Source: Lactarius indigo
Lineage: Eukaryota > Basidiomycota > Agaricomycetes > Russulales > Russulaceae
Direction: 5' to 3'
NCBI GenBank assembly: GCA_025766275.1
Contig: JAFKAC010000084.1
Coordinates: 1-64,000, forward strand
DNA: 64,000 nucleotides
Shown in pieces: positions 1-11,163 of the stretch. The notes below the pieces were generated by a model. That model saw nothing but the letters and a program-made list of their open reading frames with translations, was not told the origin of the DNA and did no database searches. Both the position numbers and the translations under genes were made by a program. Each line of letters opens with the position of its first letter. The first letter of the stretch is position 1.

Positions 1-364
1 TCAGACAGTACACGAGTCACAGCGCACCGCTCGCTACGACGTGTCGGATGAAGTGGAAACGGATATCAATATGCTTGGTACGGGCGTGATAGTTGTCGTC
101 CATCGCAAGTTGAAGAGCAGCTTGATTGTTGCAATAAAGTGTTGTGGGTGTTTTGAGCTTGGGGAAGAGCTCGAATATAAGCTTCCGAAGCCAGATGGCT
201 TCTTTTGCTGCGTGTGTTGCGGCAACGTACTTGGCCTCGGCTGTTGAAAGGGTGATCAGCTCCTGTTTCGTGAACTCCAGGAGACAGTGCCACCATTTAA
301 TTGAAAGACATAGCCAGAGATTGCATGCTGATGCTCCTGAGTAGCACCGTCGGCATCTGTGTAT
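1..364 (-). pseudogene. Ty1/copia RNase H fragment, cut by window edge
   Basis: This is the RNase H end of a Ty1/copia polyprotein read on the minus strand. The segment KQELITLSTAEAKYVAATHA and the later ARTKHIDIRFHFIRHVV are diagnostic copia RNase H sequence (family knowledge). The reading frame breaks near 267-270, where one base appears to be missing between the part reading YTDADGATQEH and the part reading KQELITLS, so it is a pseudogene. The upstream RT part resumes at 1756-2265 after a 1391-bp insertion. The downstream end lies outside the window. Confidence 0.9.
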
Positions 365-557
365 TGTAGCGGTATGACTTATCATGTACAACTAGACCAA
401 GGGAAGTGTTAGTGAACTGAACTGGTAACACGCTCAAGCCTGATGAACAGACACATAAGGACTATACTCACAGTGGACTGATAAGACTGTGGTGAGATAT
501 AGAAGGTGACTGAGAAGCAGCACAGGGTGTCAAGCAAGTGAAAGCAAGAGAGGTTGT

Positions 558-639
558 CTGGCACACAACAGAGTGAGAACTGATGATAGTATTACAGGAG
601 AGGGACTTTACCTGGCACACAACAGAGTGAGAACTGATG
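558..639. repeat. 28-bp direct repeat inside K
   Basis: CTGGCACACAACAGAGTGAG plus eight more bases occurs at 558-585 and again at 612-639, separated by 26 bp. No function is evident; repeated U3 boxes are a possibility. Confidence 0.85.
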
Positions 640-890
640 TGGTCCAGGGCGTACAGAGTACTCTACTTATACTATACAGAGGTGTGACACTAGTACAAGG
701 ACAGTAACATAGAGTCACGGAATACAAGGAGCGTTGTTCTACATACAGGACAAAAGGAATGTACCAAAGGAGAACAAGGCGACCAGAACAAAGAAAGTCT
801 AGACAAGTGTGATATCATAGTGACATCACAATAAAGATAACGCCGCAAAGAGAACAAAGGAAGGAGTACAATGAAATGTCCAGAGTGTTC

Positions 891-918
891 TACATGATGT
901 CATTGTACATGATGTCAT
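891..918. repeat. Tandem TACATGATGTCAT pair inside K
   Basis: The 13-mer TACATGATGTCAT is at 891-903 and 906-918. The core TGATGTCA resembles a CRE/ATF-type site (inference). It may be part of a promoter within the LTR-like insertion. Confidence 0.6.
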
Positions 919-1160
919 AGATAAGCTAAGAAGTTCGAGATTGTACAGATCATATAATCTAATCTACAGGTCCAGTATATCTTATCTAAAGCAGTCCATA
1001 TCTGCAAGTCCTTTAGAGCTGCTAACTGCACGCGGGTCACTTATCAACAAAGCCTAGCGCGGAGACAAGTCACGCGCCAAACATACAGTCACTGTGAAGG
1101 GTATGCACACGTAAGACCTTTATGCAAGGTCAAAGGCAAGGTGATCATGCAGTGGCATGC

Positions 1161-1254
1161 TGAGTGGAGAACCAAGAGGACAAGTTAACATTGGTGAAGA
1201 GTAAGGGAAATACAAGGGAATACGCACCTGAGTGGAGAACCAAGAGGACAAGTT
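1161..1254. repeat. 26-bp direct repeat inside K
   Basis: TGAGTGGAGAACCAAGAGGA plus CAAGTT occurs at 1161-1186 and 1229-1254. It is the second internally repeated block in K. Confidence 0.85.
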
Positions 1255-1755
1255 GGTTCCACTCAGGATGCTACATGAGGGTCTATATACTATGCTGTGG
1301 CTGAGTTTGAATTACTATAGAACCTTGTTACTAAAGGTACATGTAATAGTAATGAGTCAGACGCTGATGCGTCGTGTCTAATAATAGCATTATCTATTGT
1401 GCTGACTGATGCACAGTCATTAACGCTGACAGAACAATGACGTGTCCTTATCTATGAGTCACAACCCTATGACAACGTAGTCTAGAACTATCTAGAATGT
1501 TCCCTGCTTATTGTCCAATGAGAAACTCCTTTACTTAATGGGGAGGTGACCTAAAGAGGTAACATCCAATAAGGAAGTTACTATCCCAGGGTCACGTGCT
1601 TGTAGGTGCACATGTTGACATCATGTGACTAACCATCTTATCATATCTTATGATAAGGGCTTGGATGTGTTGACACAACGTAGAGCCTCGTATCTTCTAC
1701 CCAATAAATCCATAAAAATACGGAAAAATAAGGCAAAAATAGAGCGTCCGTGACA

Positions 1756-2265
1756 TGTATCCTAACAAGTCATGGCATTTGCCGCCGTATGTCAGCTCAA
1801 GATCACGAGTTCCTGTCAAATACCGGAAAATGCGCTTCACTGCTTCCCAGTGAGTGATGCCCGGATTATCGAGAAATCGAGAGAGAGTTGAGACGGCAAA
1901 GCTGATGTCGGGACAGGTCACAACTGAGGCATACATTAGGCTTCCTATGGCCTCTCTGTACAGTGTCTTTTTCATCAACGCTGTTTCGGCAGGGCTTGTA
2001 GGGGAGTCATTCCGGGAGTACATTACTCCTGGTACCATGGGTGTGGCGTAAGATTTTGCGTCGATGAGGGCAAACCGGGCAAGAATAGAGTCGATATAGG
2101 ACTTCTGGGAAAGGGAAATAGTTTGCATTGAACGATCCCGTGTGATTTTAATACCTAGCAACCAGTGAACTGGTCCTAGATCAGTGAGCGCGTAGTAATT
2201 GTTCAATTTTGTTTTGTACTCAGCAATTAACTCTGCTGAGTCTCCGGTAATGATGCAATCGTCAA
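1756..2265 (-). pseudogene. Ty1/copia reverse transcriptase, C-terminal part
   Basis: Minus-strand translation gives copia RT sequence: DDCIITGDSAELIAEY, then YALTDLGPVHWLLGIKITRD, and finally GGKCHDLLGY, where insertion K interrupts it. The stretch from the second catalytic Asp region through the thumb is open. The upstream codons, reading HRLILAIHVDD, lie across element A at 18473-18508. This is the oldest retroelement layer in the window, since both K and A landed in it. Confidence 0.9.
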
Positions 2266-2786
2266 TGTTACGGTACGGACTGATTACGGTATGGACTACA
2301 AATTGTGGATGACTCATGGCCGGTTATGACTACGGCCCGACCTCAGTATTAGTCATGGACTCTTACATCGCATCAGTCAGCACAAGTAGTTTACATGTGA
2401 TTGTGACTCGTGCATGACTCATTCCTAGGATAGCTGTACTAGGGTTCAAGCTAGTTACGCTACTGGTTAGTTACTATCTCAGCGGTGCTTTAAAGCCCGC
2501 ACGTATCTGTATAAATAGTCATCTCGGAAGACCAAGAGTCCCCATCTTGGTCTTCTTCAATCCACCATCTTGACTCATTTCTTGTTTGCCTTAGTCTCGG
2601 ACTAAGTATATCTCTCTTTGTATCCGCTAAGGGATACTTCTCTTTCATCCTTTGCTGCAGCGTGTGCCAGTAGCGCCCCTGTTCAGCTTGTGTTGGGTTG
2701 ACACAAGGTCCCCATTCACCTATCTTCGCTAAGTCGATTACGCCTACTCCAAGTCCAAGTTGGACTAACGCCGGTGGAGCGTAACA
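2266..2786 (+). repeat. A 5' LTR (521 bp)
   Basis: It starts TGTTACGG and ends GCGTAACA, and matches 17952-18472. TATAAATA lies at 2510-2517. The hairpin GAAGACCAAGA ... TCTTGGTCTTC follows at 2527-2555. Confidence 0.95.
2510..2554 (+). promoter_or_regulatory. A core promoter and predicted self-primer
   Basis: TATAAATA at 2510 is followed 34 bp later by ATCTTGGTCTT (2544-2554), the predicted 5' end of the transcript. This 11-mer is the exact reverse complement of the PBS at 2789-2799. Complementarity stops after 11 nt on both sides. Confidence 0.75.
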
Positions 2787-2799
2787 TTAAGACCAAGAT
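2787..2799 (+). promoter_or_regulatory. A primer-binding site (self-complementary type)
   Basis: TTAAGACCAAGAT directly follows the LTR. It does not start with TGG, as tRNA-primed sites do. AAGACCAAGAT pairs with the 11-mer at 2544-2554, the arrangement known from Tf1 of fission yeast. Confidence 0.75.
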
Positions 2800-2806
2800 C
2801 CTCATC

Positions 2807-4765
2807 GTGGCATACTTGACCAGAGACCAGTGGATGTCCTTCCGTCCCTATCACATAGAACGACAAGGAGATCGCAACGTACCAACAAGATTCTTAGGAG
2901 CAGCTCAGTGGAGAGAACGAGGAGAAGACACTGGGTATTTCGTAGAGTTTAACGGTCCCAACTGTTTCCGACCCGTTGAGTTCAACTTTGAACATCTCTG
3001 TTGGGTTGAGGTTACTTGGAACCCCATAGATCATCGCTGGGACATCGTACGACCAGCAGGAAGAAACTACAACTGCGATATCGACGCATGCGAACTTAAT
3101 AGTCGCGCAGACTACAGTCCTATTGACGGACAAGCACAAGAACATACTGACGAAGGAATCAGTGGGGAAGAAGCTTCCGAAAGCCAATCACCAAGCAGGG
3201 GAACAACGCCAGCAGAAGAAGCTAGCCTAGGAGCTATTGGTGACCACATCATACAACGAACTGAGTCGTTAACCATTCACCAACCCAAACCAGAAGTAAT
3301 TCACATTCACAGTCCAGCGGTCGCAATGGCAACTGCCACCATTACACAAGAAGAGGTGCAACTCACCACCGAAGCAAGGGATCAAATAGCCCTAGAAGAA
3401 CAACGATGCATTGCAGAAGAATCCCAAGTTAATTTAGCTCCCATCAACCCTTATACCGGTCATCGAATGACCGACGACGACGTAGCAATCCATCGTGCCA
3501 TCAGGCTGGACGTAGCCGACCCCCCCAGCGGTGGAGGAGGGCCCCCTGGTGACTTACCAGGAGGAGGACCCCCGCCGAGAGGACCCGGGTTTGGAGGATT
3601 CCCTGGAGGATTCCTGGGGGGACCACCAGGAGGAGGACATCCAGGAGGAGGATTATCAGGTGCAGGCCCTATCATTCCTCCTCCAAGTAACAAATTAGCT
3701 GGCGAAGCCCCCACAGTATTCGACGGAGAACGCACAAAAGTTGAAGTGTTTCTCACTCAATGGCACATCTATTGGGGCATGAATGCCGACGAAGGCATCA
3801 TGGCGACTCCATACCGACGAGCACTACTTTTCTTATCGTATATCAAAGGCGTCAACGTCAGCGAGTGGGTATTAGCCATGCTCACCTGGCTTAATGGCCA
3901 GATACAAGCGGGAATACCCCGAACAAGTGAAGGACTGTGGAACAAAGTCACGTGCAGCTTCATGCAGTGCTTCCGAAATACGATGGAGCAAGAGCAAGCT
4001 CAATATGAACTCAAGAAAGGAGTAAAAATGATTGGGGGCAACCTAGATGAGTATTGCACCCAGTTTGAGCAGTTAATACGCCGCGCTCAATACAGACTCG
4101 ATAATCCCCAAACGCTGGATCTATTCGCAAGCGGATTACCAAAAGACCTATATGAGAAGGTCTACACTCTCGATAACCCTCGCAACTACCGCGAGTGGAA
4201 AGAAGCCGCCACCACCCGTCAACAACAATATCTCCATCTCAAGGCAGTGTTAAACAAGGGAATCCCACCAGGACAAGGGCAAGGAAGACAAGGGCAACAA
4301 CGGCAATGGCAGGGACCACCGAGAAGTTCCTGGCAACCAAGAAACCTGCCACGAGACCCAAATGTGATGGACACCTCTGCAGACAGAATCTGAGGGCAAC
4401 TCACAGGAGCAGAAGATATACTCGCTCCTCGTCCCCCATACCGACCAAGAGGAGGATTTCTCCAAAGAGGAGGAGGACGTAATAACCAAAGGCCAGTCAC
4501 TTGCTATAATTGTGGAAAGGACGGACACATGGCCCGTGATTGTAGGCAACCACGAGGAGGCTATCAACCTCAAACATCAACTAGTCACTATATCGATACC
4601 AACTATCATCAACAAGAACCAGAAGTCGCTACTAGGGCGGTTCAAGACGTACCCCTTCAACAGCGCGCCAGTGATTGGCTCAATGGAGTAGCAGGAGAAT
4701 CGGACGACGTAAAGGACATTATCCTCCAACAGTTATGGAAGAAGGAGGGTTTTCAGGACGCCTGA
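2807..4765 (+). pseudogene. A Gag, one nonsense codon
   Basis: Structural polyprotein of A. It has a conserved N-terminal domain (RDQWMSFRPY through CDIDACELN), a Gly/Pro-rich low-complexity stretch near 3520-3690, a capsid-like region (from 3715), and a CCHC knuckle CYNCGKDGHMARDC from 4502. A TGA at 4391 falls before the knuckle; sister element I has CGA at the same place. The frame opens upstream of the LTR end but the conserved alignment starts at GTG 2807-2809 (ATC-GTG-GCA); no ATG is available there. It ends at TGA 4763, 10 nt after the frameshift heptamer GGGTTTT at 4747-4753. Confidence 0.9.
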
Positions 4766-5866
4766 ACCCATCGGCCTGGGTGAGGGCAGTTAATTGTAAC
4801 AGTGTAATCATGACTCGCTATCGTTCTATGAGAGTTCCAGTATCGATTCGCACCAGTTACACAATGGCTGACATACGAGCATTGGTCGACTCAGGAGCGA
4901 CCCATTGCTTTATGAAACCTTCCTTCACAAAAAGGATGGGGCTTGGGACTAAACTACTTGACATCCCAAAGAAGATATGGAACATTGATAATACGGAAAA
5001 TAAGTTGGGGCGTATCACTCATTATACCGATGTCAACGTCCAGACTAAAGGAATTCACAAGGAAATACGTTTCCTCATTACAGATATTGGAAACAAAGAC
5101 ATCGTATTAGGATACCCTTGGCTTGCCATTTACGACCCCCATATCAAATGGTCACAAGCTGCTATTCACGAAGATATGCTTCCCATCATCATTCGTTCAA
5201 CCAACCCACACCTCAAAACGACGCCAGTAGTTGCGACAACTACTGTCCAGGATGACGATTACGAAGTAATACACTCCTGCACCATCACAGACGAACAACG
5301 ACATCAATTTGAAGAGGAGTGCCGAATTAGAGCTACCGCCACTGACCTCGCCATCGCTGCTCAACAATATGTTACTAAAGCTGAGTTGCCCCCCGAATAT
5401 CACAAATTTGAATGCCTCTTCAGTGAAGAGGCATCAGACAGGTTCCCACCAAGCAGGCCTTGGGATCACGCTATCGAGTTCAAGCCTGGAACAGCTGACG
5501 CAATTGATTGCAAAATATACCCTATGACCCAAGAAGAAGACAAGAAACTGCGCGAATGGATCAATGAACAACTCAAGAAAGGGTATATACGACCCTCTAA
5601 ATCTCCATACGCATCGTTGTTTTTCTTCATCAAGAAGAAGGATGGGAAGCTGTGACCTGTACAAGACTACCGAAAAATCAATGCAGTCACCATTCGCAAC
5701 CAATACCCACTCCCTCTTATCTCCGATCTCATTACTGACCTCAGTAACACTCACATCTACACTAAACTCGATGGTAGATGGGGGTATAACAACGTACGCA
5801 TCAAAGAAGGAGATGAAGAGAAAGCAGCGTTCAAAACGCGTTATGGGTTATTTGAACCAATGGTGA
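4754..5866 (+). pseudogene. A Pol part 1: protease and RT N-terminus
   Basis: Read in the -1 frame relative to Gag. The protease active site reads LVDSGATHCF (relatives have DSGATDNF, so the catalytic DSG remains). The RT fingers follow (FFFIKKKDGKL). TGA at 5653 replaces an Arg codon present in relatives (KLRPVQDYR). The palm motif [11 protein letters not shown] is present just before element G interrupts at 5867; the sequence resumes at 13790. Confidence 0.9.
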
Positions 5867-6406
5867 TGTAATGTTGCCATGACGTTAGCTTGACTTGAGC
5901 TTAGATGGTGGTAACAACTTAGCAATAAGTCTGCCTTGAAGACACGAAGGTCCAAGCCCTTGCTCCTAGTGAATACTTGAAGGTACACCGGCAAGCGTTC
6001 CGCGTTCTTATACTTGATAGCTATTGGAGTTGAGAATGGAGAGAGAGGGAAGAGAGAGAGAGAGGAGAGAGAGAAAGCGATGGAGACAAGTGACGATTCA
6101 AGAAGACCAAGATGGCGTATCTTGGTCTTCACAAGTCTGCTTAAATACACGTCGAGCAGGCTTTGAAGCGCTGCTATGAGTCACCATAGGTAAAGCGTCC
6201 AATGTATCACAGAAACACCGCAAAACTAATACTACTAGTACCTGTACTAGTATCAAGTCATCGAGGCACCGCTCAGTCAGCCATCCGTTGCAATCGCCTA
6301 TCGTACTACCGTATCGCTGTAAGTAAGTCTGCAACTAATCTACCTTACCGCTGTAGTTGCAACCGGTACAGTAAGGGTCCACAGTCATATGAGTCGAAAC
6401 GTGACA
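5867..6406 (-). repeat. G 3' LTR (540 bp)
   Basis: Minus-orientation LTR with ends TGTAATGT..CGTGACA on the plus strand. It pairs with 13219-13784. The adjoining polypurine tract (CTGAAGAGGGGGTGA on the minus strand) is at 6407-6421. Confidence 0.95.
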
Positions 6407-6435
6407 TCACCCCCTCTTCAGTGTGAGACCCCGAC

Positions 6436-9400
6436 TCACCGAAAGTCCCGTGGCTGCCAACTCCGCTGTTCGTTGGCAATACGCTCCAACGCGGTGGCAC
6501 GTTCAAGGCGATAGATGCAGTCGCGTTTGTCGTCCTGCGCGCATAAGATCATGGCACGGAGTTGACTCACCCGTGCATGGAGTCGGTCCACCTCGTAGCT
6601 CGCTGCGCGGTAGCGCGTTACCTCTGCCGTGAGTGTCTCATCGTTGATACGATTGAGCGCGCGGTCAGTGATCTTGTTGGCAGCGAAGATGACGAGATCT
6701 TTGTGTGGGTAGATAGGGTGGAGAACCGGCGAGACATGCGGTTCTGCGTAAAGGGGTTTGCCATAAACATGGGGTGAACCTGGTATAACCCCTAGGATCA
6801 TGGGTTCTGCTCCTCCGATGAGTTGTACGTGGGAGGCGTCTTTTTCAACGCCATCCGGCCCGGTGATGGGGTACGCAATATGATGGGGTCATCGATTAGC
6901 CCGGAACCCCTCAGGTGCAATGACATGTGCTGGGTCCTCGGCTGCGGTGAAGTCGCGGGTGGGTGCGGCGCCGGGTACGCGCAGACACCCTCGAAACATG
7001 GGGGAGCCGTCGGTGTAGACGAGCCATGGCGTGATGCGGGGATCAGTAGGGTTGCGTTTCGTTCGAAGGAGGGGGTGTCTTGCCGGGTAGTAATCGTCGT
7101 CGTCATGGCCAGCCTCAACAGCCGCCATCTCTCCCGACGCTCCCTCATCTCTCTCAGTCGTGCTGCCGCCGCATCCAACTGCTCCTTCTGCCACTCTGCT
7201 GCTACTCTCCTCCAGCCCTCCAACTTGTACTCCATCAGAGCTTGTGCGCTCTTCATTGCGCGGGAAAACTCCGCGAACGCTGATGAGGTCGTCACTTGGG
7301 GGGATGGCGGCGATGGGTTCGCGCTCCCCGGCGTCGTTGCGGAAGACGTGGACGATGGATGATTCATCGTCGGGCAGTGTTGTGGGATCGGGGAATCGGG
7401 TGATGACATGCGCCCACTCTTGCGCGGTGATAGGCCCCTCCGCTGGTCTAAGAGGTGTCCATGGGGTGAGCTGAGTGTTTGGTACTTCGGTGTCATCATC
7501 TTCTGCCAAGAGGGCGCGTGCGTCTTGCGCGAGGGAGTCGAGGAGTGCCACTTGTGTGACATGTCGCAGAGGGGAGGTAGGCATATGAGTAGTGGTAGAA
7601 CGAAGGAAGAGGGGATGACTTCCTGAGGTCGCTATGTCTTCGCTTTTAAGCATTCGACCATGCGTCAATGTTTCCTGATATTGCTGGAGAGCTTCGGGTG
7701 CGAAGACGTCATCTTTGTTGACCCACTGATTCTCCGAGTTGGGGTATCCCTTCCATTTGATCAGGTATTGAAGGCGTCTTCCCCTGCCGACGTGCCGAGC
7801 GTCCAGAATGGCTTCGACCTCGTATTCTTCTTCTCCATCAATCAATTCCGGTGGCGGTTGCGTGAAATTTTCTCCATGAAGGGGAGTTTGCTTGTAGGGT
7901 GTGAGAAGATTGATGTGAAACACAGGGTGTATGCTCCACTGCGTGGGAAGTTCCAATCGATAGTTGTAGGGCGACATCACCTGGGTCACCTGAAAGGGTC
8001 CGTGGCGTCGCGCCGCTAATTTTGCTGTGGGTTGATTGGTTCGTAAGTGCTTTCCTTCAAGCCACACGAGGTCATTGACACGGAATTTGGGCGTATCTTT
8101 ATTGCGCCTCCATGCGTCTTGTGCCTTTTTGATGAGGTGTTGGGCGTTATCTCTGGCTTCTTTCAGCTGTGTTAGTCGCGTGGTCACTTGGGGAATTGGA
8201 GACGGCTTATCGGTCCAATCAGCTTGTGGGTCGTACCCCATCAGGAGCTGAAATGGTGAACTCTTCGTGTGCTCGTGGGGCCAATTGTTATGCGCGAATT
8301 CAGCGATTGATAGATAAGCAGTCCAGTTGTCCTGGCATTCGTTCACCCAGAAGCGTAGATACTGCTCCAGCCACTGATTGGTTCTTTCCGACTGACCATC
8401 GGTGCGCGGATGGTATGCCATAGATATATTTTGCTGGATCCCGAGGATGCGACACGCCTCCCGGGTGAATTTTGACGTGAATCGAGGGTCGCGGTCACTA
8501 ATAATTGTGCGCGGTAGTCCATAACGTTTGAAAACATGATCGATGTACAGGGCCGCGGTTTCCTCAGCAGTGATCTCTTCCTTGCATGCTATGAAGACAG
8601 AGGCTTTACTGCAGTCGTGATCTGTGATCGTCAGTATGCTATCGTGCCCTTTTGACACGGGTAACTTGGTGATAAAGTCCAGTGCTACAGTTTGAAATGG
8701 GGTAGCGTCCAGCACTGGCGTTATGGGATGTAGCGCGGCTCGAATTGGTCTTGTGTTGACCTTGTTCCTCTGGCATTCCGCGCATCCTTGTACGTATTTG
8801 TACACATCTTTTCGCAATCGGGGCCACCAGTAGTGTCTTTCCAGGATTCGCTGCGTCCTCGCAATTCCCGGATGTCCATGCATGGGCAGGTCGTGATGAT
8901 TGTGTATTAGCGTGCGTTGTGTGGATGTTGGGCCCATGATCACGAACCTGCTGTCTTTGTACCATTCTCCCTGTATCTTTTTGAGGCGGTGAGGGTCGAC
9001 CCATTGTTTGATGACTTCCGCATCCTGCTGATGTCGTGGTTGCAGCAGGTTTGGGTTGATGGTGAGCGTTCTAGCCATGTTCTGGGCTCGTACGAAGGCC
9101 TCGGGGGGAAGGACGACGACCTCGCTGTTGTCCCCAGCCCCTTGGTCGTAGTCCGGGCGTCTCGACAAGGCGTCTGCTCTCCCATTGTTCTTTCCTTTGA
9201 TGTGGTGAATCTCGAAGTCGTACTCAGAGAGTTCGAGTACTTCCCTTGTGACTCGCCTGCTGATCTTTTGCGGTGACTTCCAGTACTGTAGGTTCAGGTG
9301 GTCTGAATAGATTTTGATTTTATGTGGGGCTCCTGCGAGCAGCGGCCTCCAATTCCTCAGGGCCTTGACTATTGCGAGCAATTCCAGGTCGTATATGTCA

Positions 9401-11163
9401 TAGTTCCGTTCCGCTTCGGAGAGCGTTGCTGAGTAATAGCCTATGGGGTGCCGCTTTCCGTCAGATTTCTTTTGTAGCAATACGGCTCCCACTGCATAAC
9501 CCGAAGCATCCACTTCTAGCTCAAATGGGTCTTGGAGGACGGGGTGCGCCAACACCGGTTCTTCTGTTACTAGGTGTTTTAGTGTGTTGAAGGCTTTTTC
9601 TTCTTCTTCTGCCCATCGCCACTCTTCGTCCTTTCGTGTCAGTTTAGTGAGTGGTTTGGCGTGGGTTGCAAAGCCGCGGATGAAAAGTCTGTAAAAGTTG
9701 CAAAATCCTAAGAAGGAGCGGACATCTTTGACTTTTGATGGTGTTGGCCAGTCTTTAATGCCCTGAACTTTTACAGGGTCCATACAGGTTACCCCCCTTT
9801 CAAGGATTACCCCCAGGTAATCCATACGCAGCTGGTGGAATAAGCACTTTTTGAGTTTGAAGTAGAGGTCGTGTTCTTGTGCAACGCATAGGACGTCGCT
9901 GACGGCTGCGATATGGGCTGCGAGATCATGGTCGAAGTGAGTAGCGATGCCAATATCGTCCATGTAGACACGTATCGTAGTGCCCAATTGCCCGTGTTTT
10001 GCTATCGTGTCACGATAGATGTGGTTCATCATGGCTTGGAAGGTCGCGGGGGAGTTGGTGAGACCAAAGAACATTACCGTTGGTTCGAAAAGGCCAAATT
10101 TGGTCTTGAACGCTGCTTTTTCTTGATCACCGTCACGGATGCGTATGTTATTATAGCCCCAGCGAATGTCGAGCTTCGTATAGATGTGGGCGTTGCTGAG
10201 GTCTAGGATGAGGTCTTGAATCAGCGGTAGTGGGTATTGGTTGCGGATCGTGTGAGAATTGATGACCCGGTAATCCTGTACTGGGCGTAGCTTTCCGTCC
10301 TTCTTTTTAATGAAGAAGAAGGAGGATGCGTACGGAGAAATAGAGGGGCGTAGATATCCTTGCTTCAGTTTTTCTTCTAGGAATTCCTTGAGTTCGCCTT
10401 CTTCTTTCTGTGTCATAGGGTATATTTTGCAGTCGATGGCGGCGAGGGCAGACGGTTTGAAGTCTATGGCATGGTCCCATGACCTTGCCAGGGGGAACCG
10501 ATGCGAGGCTTGCTCGTTGAAAAGTTTGCTGAATTGTGCGTACTCAGGAGGGAGTACGACCGTCGTTTGTTGTTGTTTTGCCTGTATTGCCAACTCCGTC
10601 GAGGTAGTGGCTCTGGCGAAAGTTTCTTCTTCTAATTCTCATATGATGTCTTCCTTTTCTGTTACAATTAGTGCTTGAATAGTAGTCGGGGAGAGTAGTT
10701 CTTCGGTAGTGGCCAGTACTACCGGTTGCATGTCCGGGTGCATTGTTGCCGTAGCCCAGCTGATGGCAGGTTCAAAGGCGCTCAACCATGGGTAGCCCAG
10801 CACCATGTCTTCGCTGCCGAGGTCGGTGACCAGGAAGGTCATCCGTTTTACCTGTCCTCGTGTTTTTACCTCCAGGTTAACATAATGAGTGATTAACCCA
10901 GCTTTATTTTCTGTGTTGTCTATGTTCCATATCTTGCGCGGCATGTTTAATCGTTGTACCGGGACGCCCACCCGGGCCGCCAAACTTGGCCAGATGAAGT
11001 TGTCGGTTGCTCCCGAATCAACGAGTGCATTGGTTTCAGTCGTTTGGTAATTCGTACGAACGGTCACTGGAATTCGCATAGATCGATAGCGTGTCGTCAC
11101 GATTACAGAATTACATTGTAGAGCCCTCACCCAGACTGACGGGTTCAGGTGTCCCGAAAACCC
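6436..11163 (-). pseudogene. G Pol polyprotein with two nonsense codons
   Basis: Reads from the frameshift site (AAAACCC on the plus strand, 11157-11163) to the stop at 6436. Protease LVDSGATDNF, RT with KLDIRWGYNN and YMDD, RNase H (VDASGYAVGAVL), integrase zinc region and DDE motif (ALDFITK, IISDRDPRF, TDGQSERTNQ), GPY/F module, chromodomain, then a tail of about 400 residues ending in a coiled coil and PRDFR. TGA codons at 10639-10641 (before ELEEET) and 6889-6891 (after GFRANR, where E has Arg) break an otherwise open frame. All catalytic residues are present, so inactivation is by nonsense only. Confidence 0.92.
6798..7562 (-). CDS. G overlapping tail ORF (254 aa, +1 frame of Pol)
   Basis: An ORF with ATG at 7562 in good context (G at -3), nested in the Pol tail and read in the +1 frame relative to Pol. 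It shares start position, size and sequence with ORFs in A, C, D and E. The protein is Ser/Thr/Pro-rich, then has a charged helical segment (LEGWRRVAAEWQKEQLDAAA) and a C-terminal motif LRGSGLIDDPI. It stays open although Pol has a TGA at 6889 in the same stretch. No known domain was recognised. It may be real or a by-product of Pol codon use; see findings. Confidence 0.45.
   Translation of the reverse strand: MSHKWHSSTPSRKTHAPSWQKMMTPKYQTLSSPHGHLLDQRRGLSPRKSGRMSSPDSPIPQHCPTMNHPSSTSSATTPGSANPSPPSPQVTTSSAFAEFSRAMKSAQALMEYKLEGWRRVAAEWQKEQLDAAAARLREMRERRERWRLLRLAMTTTITTRQDTPSFERNATLLIPASRHGSSTPTAPPCFEGVCAYPAPHPPATSPQPRTQHMSLHLRGSGLIDDPIILRTPSPGRMALKKTPPTYNSSEEQNP

Larger units (their letters stand above)
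365..1755. mobile_element. K: 1391-bp LTR-like insertion with TSD (solo LTR or small non-autonomous element)
   Basis: The insert begins TGTAGCGG and ends CCGTGACA, the TG..CA ends of an LTR, and is flanked by the 5-bp duplication TGTAT at 360-364 and 1756-1760. Deleting the insert and one TSD restores the copia codons between the RT and RNase H parts. No coding ORF or second internal LTR copy was seen. It is long for a fungal solo LTR; a TRIM-like element cannot be excluded. Orientation is unclear: an AATAAA lies near the right end on the plus strand. Confidence 0.75.

Noticed and set aside
2787..2804. tRNA-type primer-binding site
   Set aside because: None of the elements shows TGG after the LTR, and self-complementarity to the LTR explains the sequence better.
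6098..6334. 78-aa ORF shared with 13476-13712
   Set aside because: Both copies are the two LTRs of G, so this is LTR sequence.
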